A DNA stretch of 8,926 nt from CAYZSU01 sp964480565 (lineage in GTDB: Bacteria > UBA10199 > 2-02-FULL-44-16 > JAAZCA01): positions 1 through 8,926 of the forward strand of contig CAYZSU010000085.1 in the NCBI GenBank assembly GCA_964480565.1, written 5' to 3'. The translations under genes and the position numbers were made by a program. This document shows, piece after piece, positions 7,017 to 8,926 of this stretch (position 1 is the first letter of the stretch; each line of letters starts with the position of its first letter). Below the pieces are notes generated by a model. The model was not told where the DNA came from and did not search any database. It was given only the letters and a program-made list of their open reading frames with translations.

Positions 7017-8443
7017 GAGGGCACTTTACGTGATGCAATATTATAACGATCGTCCAATACACGTCGTTTATCGAGTGCACTATTTAACTTCTCACAAATA
7101 TTATCGAAATGTCCATTGGACATCACTAAAATAACATCATTGTAGTCAATTCCACGCATTACATATTCAACAATATGATCAGTGTGTTCAATAGCATGGG
7201 CATCCAGCCCCTGTTGCATCAAGGTATTCGCAATACGCTGGCTATTCAATCGTTTATCTTGATTAATCGCATTACTTTTATATGGATGTGCAATGATAAT
7301 CATATCAGCATCACAAAGTGCAGCTACATAATCATTTTCAAAAATATTTTGTCTGGATGTATTGGAACGTGGCTCAAATACCGCCCATACGCGTGACTGC
7401 GGATATCGTGATTTCATGGCAGCAATTGTTTTTTTTACAGCTGTTGGATGATGTGCAAAATCATCAATAATTGTAATTCCTTTTTTTTGAGCAATAATTT
7501 CTTGACGACGCTTTACGCCTTGGAATCCATGAAGTGCACGTGATAAATCCGGCAGAGGCAATTGCATTTCATGAAGCAATGCAATCGCACCCAATGCATT
7601 GGATAAGTTATGCTGTCCCCATAATGGCAATGAAAAAGACTCCCCCTTTATTGAGAAATGAGTACCTAAATGATCCATATGAAAATCAGTGATATGGTAA
7701 TCCGCGCCTTCATTTAAACCATATGTAATTACCCGACAGGCAGCTTCCTCTAATATCAGACGCACATTTGAGTCATCACTATTAGCAATTAATAGCCCAT
7801 CTGGTGGAATTAAACGAATCAGCTGTACAAATCGATCGATAATTTGATCCACATTATCATAAATATCCGCATGATCATACTCAATGGATGTCAGCTGTAA
7901 TGCCTGCGGTTGATAATGCAAAAACTTTGGTCCTTTATCAAAAAATGCCGTGTCATATTCATCGCCTTCCAACACAAATAATGGCGATGTGCCTTTATCA
8001 AAGCTCACAGAAAAATTATTACCAATGCCACCCACAAAAAAACCAGGCGACATATTGCAATCCGATAATAACCAAGCAATTAAATTACTTGTTGTGGTTT
8101 TTCCATGAGTCCCTGCTACCACAATTGACGTACGATCCTTTAAAAAAAATTCTGCAATGGCTGCAGGCATAGATAAATACTTATAATTGCCATTTAATAC
8201 CGCTTGTGCCTCTGGATTATCTTTTCGAATAACATTTCCTATAATGACCATATCCGGCATTGCATTATCCAGATGATCCACATGATATCCCTCATAGGGG
8301 CTAATATTCAATGATTTTAATAAGTCACTCATGGGAGGATAAATTGGATTATCGCTACCTGTAATTGTATGACCTAGTTGTGACAACAAACCTGCTAATG
8401 CCGCCATACCTGTTCCACCAATACCTAACATATGTATACGCAT
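7013..8443 (-). CDS. mpl: UDP-N-acetylmuramate:L-alanyl-gamma-D-glutamyl-meso-diaminopimelate ligase (Mpl)
   Basis: Mpl joins the recycled tripeptide L-Ala-gamma-D-Glu-meso-DAP to UDP-MurNAc using ATP, in the cytoplasm, returning cell-wall peptide to peptidoglycan synthesis. The 476-residue protein (E. coli Mpl is 457) has all three Mur-ligase domains. These show an N-terminal glycine-rich loop (MLGIGGTGMAAL, 5-16), the ATP-binding GTHGKTTT (111-118), FVGGIGNNFS (137-146), and the Mpl-typical LEGDEYDTAFFDK (158-170). Next come SIEYDHADIYDN (186-197), WGQHNLSNALGA (275-286), IDDFAHHPTAV (326-336), FEPRSNTSRQNIF (356-368) and VMSNGHFDNI (440-449). UDP-MurNAc:L-Ala ligase (MurC) is related, but the DEYDTAFFDK and C-terminal SNG.F blocks point to Mpl. 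The start at 8443 is preferred over the in-frame ATG at 8449: AAAGG abuts the latter but is six bases from the former, and MRIH matches the start of E. coli Mpl. It is the first gene of a three-gene operon. Confidence 0.95.
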   Translation of the reverse strand: MRIHMLGIGGTGMAALAGLLSQLGHTITGSDNPIYPPMSDLLKSLNISPYEGYHVDHLDNAMPDMVIIGNVIRKDNPEAQAVLNGNYKYLSMPAAIAEFFLKDRTSIVVAGTHGKTTTSNLIAWLLSDCNMSPGFFVGGIGNNFSVSFDKGTSPLFVLEGDEYDTAFFDKGPKFLHYQPQALQLTSIEYDHADIYDNVDQIIDRFVQLIRLIPPDGLLIANSDDSNVRLILEEAACRVITYGLNEGADYHITDFHMDHLGTHFSIKGESFSLPLWGQHNLSNALGAIALLHEMQLPLPDLSRALHGFQGVKRRQEIIAQKKGITIIDDFAHHPTAVKKTIAAMKSRYPQSRVWAVFEPRSNTSRQNIFENDYVAALCDADMIIIAHPYKSNAINQDKRLNSQRIANTLMQQGLDAHAIEHTDHIVEYVMRGIDYNDVILVMSNGHFDNICEKLNSALDKRRVLDDRYNIASRKVPS

Positions 8444-8449
8444 AATCAT

Positions 8450-8454
8450 CCTTT
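8450..8454 (-). promoter_or_regulatory. Ribosome binding site that fixes the mpl start
   Basis: On the minus strand AAAGG is followed directly by ATGATTATG. The first ATG (8449) has no spacing, while the second (8443) has a workable six-base spacing, so translation most likely begins at 8443. Confidence 0.6.
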
Positions 8455-8483
8455 AAATATGTATGATTGTTAAATTTTTGGGT

Positions 8484-8512
8484 ATTTTAGAAGGATATGC
8501 GTATCGAATCAA
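8484..8512 (-). promoter_or_regulatory. Sigma70-type promoter of the mpl-tamB-omp85 operon
   Basis: On the minus strand TTGATT (8512-8507, four of six matches to the -35 consensus) is followed by exactly 17 bases and TAAAAT (8489-8484, five of six matches to the -10). Transcription would start near 8477, giving a leader of about 35 bases. No operator-like repeat overlaps it, which suits constitutive expression of housekeeping envelope genes. Confidence 0.55.
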
Positions 8513-8715
8513 GCGCAAATCAGAAAACAGTTTAAAGGAAATGTTGAAAAATGCCCAAAGACTAGATATTTCGAAAAAATGCTGATCAAAAAGCAATCAC
8601 TAAAGCATGTGAGAACCCACGGCTGCAAGGCTCAATAAGGAACTGCCTTCAAAATATCTATTTGTCGGTAATACATAAGCGCTTGATCAACTTGGCTAAA
8701 CAGCAAATCCAATGA
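8497..8715 (+). pseudogene. Possible decayed coding fragment in three frames
   Basis: A short reading begins at ATG 8497 behind GAAGGAT (MRIESSANQKTV, stop at 8533). It can be continued by a frame change into SLKEMLKNAQRLDISKK and then by another into an open stretch without a start at 8566-8715 (NADQKAITKACENPRL..., ending LAKQQIQ). No single frame is long enough to be a gene. The joined start (MRIESS.NQ.FKEML) loosely recalls the N-terminal extension of SpoU/TrmH-type RNA methyltransferases, but this is only an impression and the match is not carried further. The start overlaps the mpl promoter on the other strand. It could equally be ordinary non-coding sequence. Confidence 0.18.
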
Positions 8716-8791
8716 AGGCGCAACCATAAGAGTCTAATGATTAGTCACAAATATAATTATTGTGCACTATATTAGGGCGTATCCTCATAAG
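8716..8791. other. Gene-free spacer before repeat copy B
   Basis: This stretch has no gene. It contains a small palindrome CTAATGATTAG (8734-8744) and a weak inverted repeat CACAA...TTGTG (8746-8764), neither with an obvious role. The AGGGCGTATCCTCATAAGG near its end resembles sequence upstream of repeat copy A. Confidence 0.35.
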
Positions 8792-8926
8792 GGGACTGGT
8801 GAAAAATAGCAATTTGTGGGGTTGTTCAAAAATGTCCAGATTCAAGGCCTCCCGCAAACTCGCAACCGGAACGTACATGCGAGTACGTGAGGATTGCGAG
8901 TGTAGCGGGAAACACCGAAGATGGGC
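8792..8926 (+). repeat. Dispersed intergenic repeat, copy B (runs to the window edge)
   Basis: This is the second, better preserved copy of the repeat at 933-1066, in the same orientation. Shared blocks are the AT-rich lead GGgACTGgTGAAAAATAG, the exact 13-mer GTTGTTCAAAAAT (8821-8833), CAGATTC, CCGGAaCGTACAtGCGaGTAC and ACCGAAGATG (8914-8923). Its central part is clearly more GC-rich than the surrounding DNA and folds into a long interrupted hairpin. It may continue past 8926. The two copies stand as direct repeats either side of the mpl-tamB-omp85 operon. Confidence 0.7.
8850..8910. repeat. Long interrupted stem-loop within repeat copy B
   Basis: Paired arms are nested as follows: TCCCGC (8850-8855) with GCGGGA (8905-8910), CTCGCAA (8859-8865) with TTGCGAG (8894-8900), CC (8866-8867) with GG (8891-8892), and ACGTAC (8871-8876) with GTACGT (8883-8888) around the loop ATGCGA. 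Only small bulges interrupt the stem, which is far more pairing than chance would give in 61 bases. No T-run follows on either strand, so it is not a standard intrinsic terminator. It resembles the folded core of REP- or MITE-like intergenic repeats. Confidence 0.75.

Noticed and set aside
7175..8172. Open frames of 73 and 94 codons on the + strand opposite mpl.
   Set aside because: Antisense shadows; the mpl frame carries all expected motifs across these positions.
7013..8443. Annotation as murC (UDP-MurNAc:L-alanine ligase).
   Set aside because: The DEYDTAFFDK block, the MRIH start and the C-terminal SNG.F block are those of Mpl, and there are no neighbouring mur/fts division genes.
1..8926. 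CRISPR array, tRNA, rRNA, integrase, transposase or an intact insertion sequence.
   Set aside because: No regularly spaced repeats, cloverleaf-like sequences or recognisable recombinase motifs were seen on either strand.

Overview
The window looks like a piece of an AT-rich genome from a Gram-negative (diderm) bacterium. The large genes encode an outer-membrane beta-barrel protein of the Omp85 family, a TamB-type envelope-spanning protein, and Mpl, a ligase for peptidoglycan peptides containing meso-diaminopimelate. This requires an outer membrane and meso-DAP peptidoglycan. The Omp85 protein appears to carry seven POTRA domains rather than the five of typical BamA or the three of TamA. That would fit a 'deltaproteobacterial' lineage (Desulfobacterota or Myxococcota) better than a typical gammaproteobacterium, but this is inference and no species can be named from the sequence alone.

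Layout. Bases 1-137 hold no recognisable gene, only one arm of a 21-bp inverted repeat (99-119) and a small palindrome (123-135). Bases 138-819 are a compact type II toxin-antitoxin module on the + strand. It has a 33-bp perfect palindrome overlapping a strong promoter, then a Phd/YefM-like antitoxin whose last bases overlap a VapC-type PIN-domain toxin by 4 nt. Bases 820-1089 are a gene-free gap containing a degraded copy (A) of a dispersed intergenic repeat and the second arm of the 21-bp inverted repeat. Bases 1090-8449 are one minus-strand operon, read from high to low coordinates: mpl, tamB-like, omp85. The first two genes overlap by 4 nt and the last pair is 8 nt apart. A good sigma70-type promoter (8484-8512) sits in front of mpl. 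Bases 8513-8926 contain no intact gene. They hold possible remnants of a decayed short coding sequence (8497-8715) and a second, better preserved copy (B) of the dispersed repeat with a long interrupted stem-loop.

How the parts fit. Omp85 plus TamB is the familiar pair that helps build the outer membrane, in protein insertion and/or phospholipid transport between membranes. Mpl recycles cell-wall tripeptide onto UDP-MurNAc. Placing all three in one tightly packed transcription unit ties cell-wall recycling to outer-membrane assembly. The toxin-antitoxin module looks like an accessory insertion beside this conserved operon: it has its own promoter and operator, convergent orientation, and is bracketed by short inverted repeats.

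No new defence system, CRISPR array, RNA gene or intact insertion sequence was seen. The points most worth checking are the seven-POTRA Omp85, the perfect palindrome at the toxin-antitoxin promoter, and the repeat family that brackets both units.
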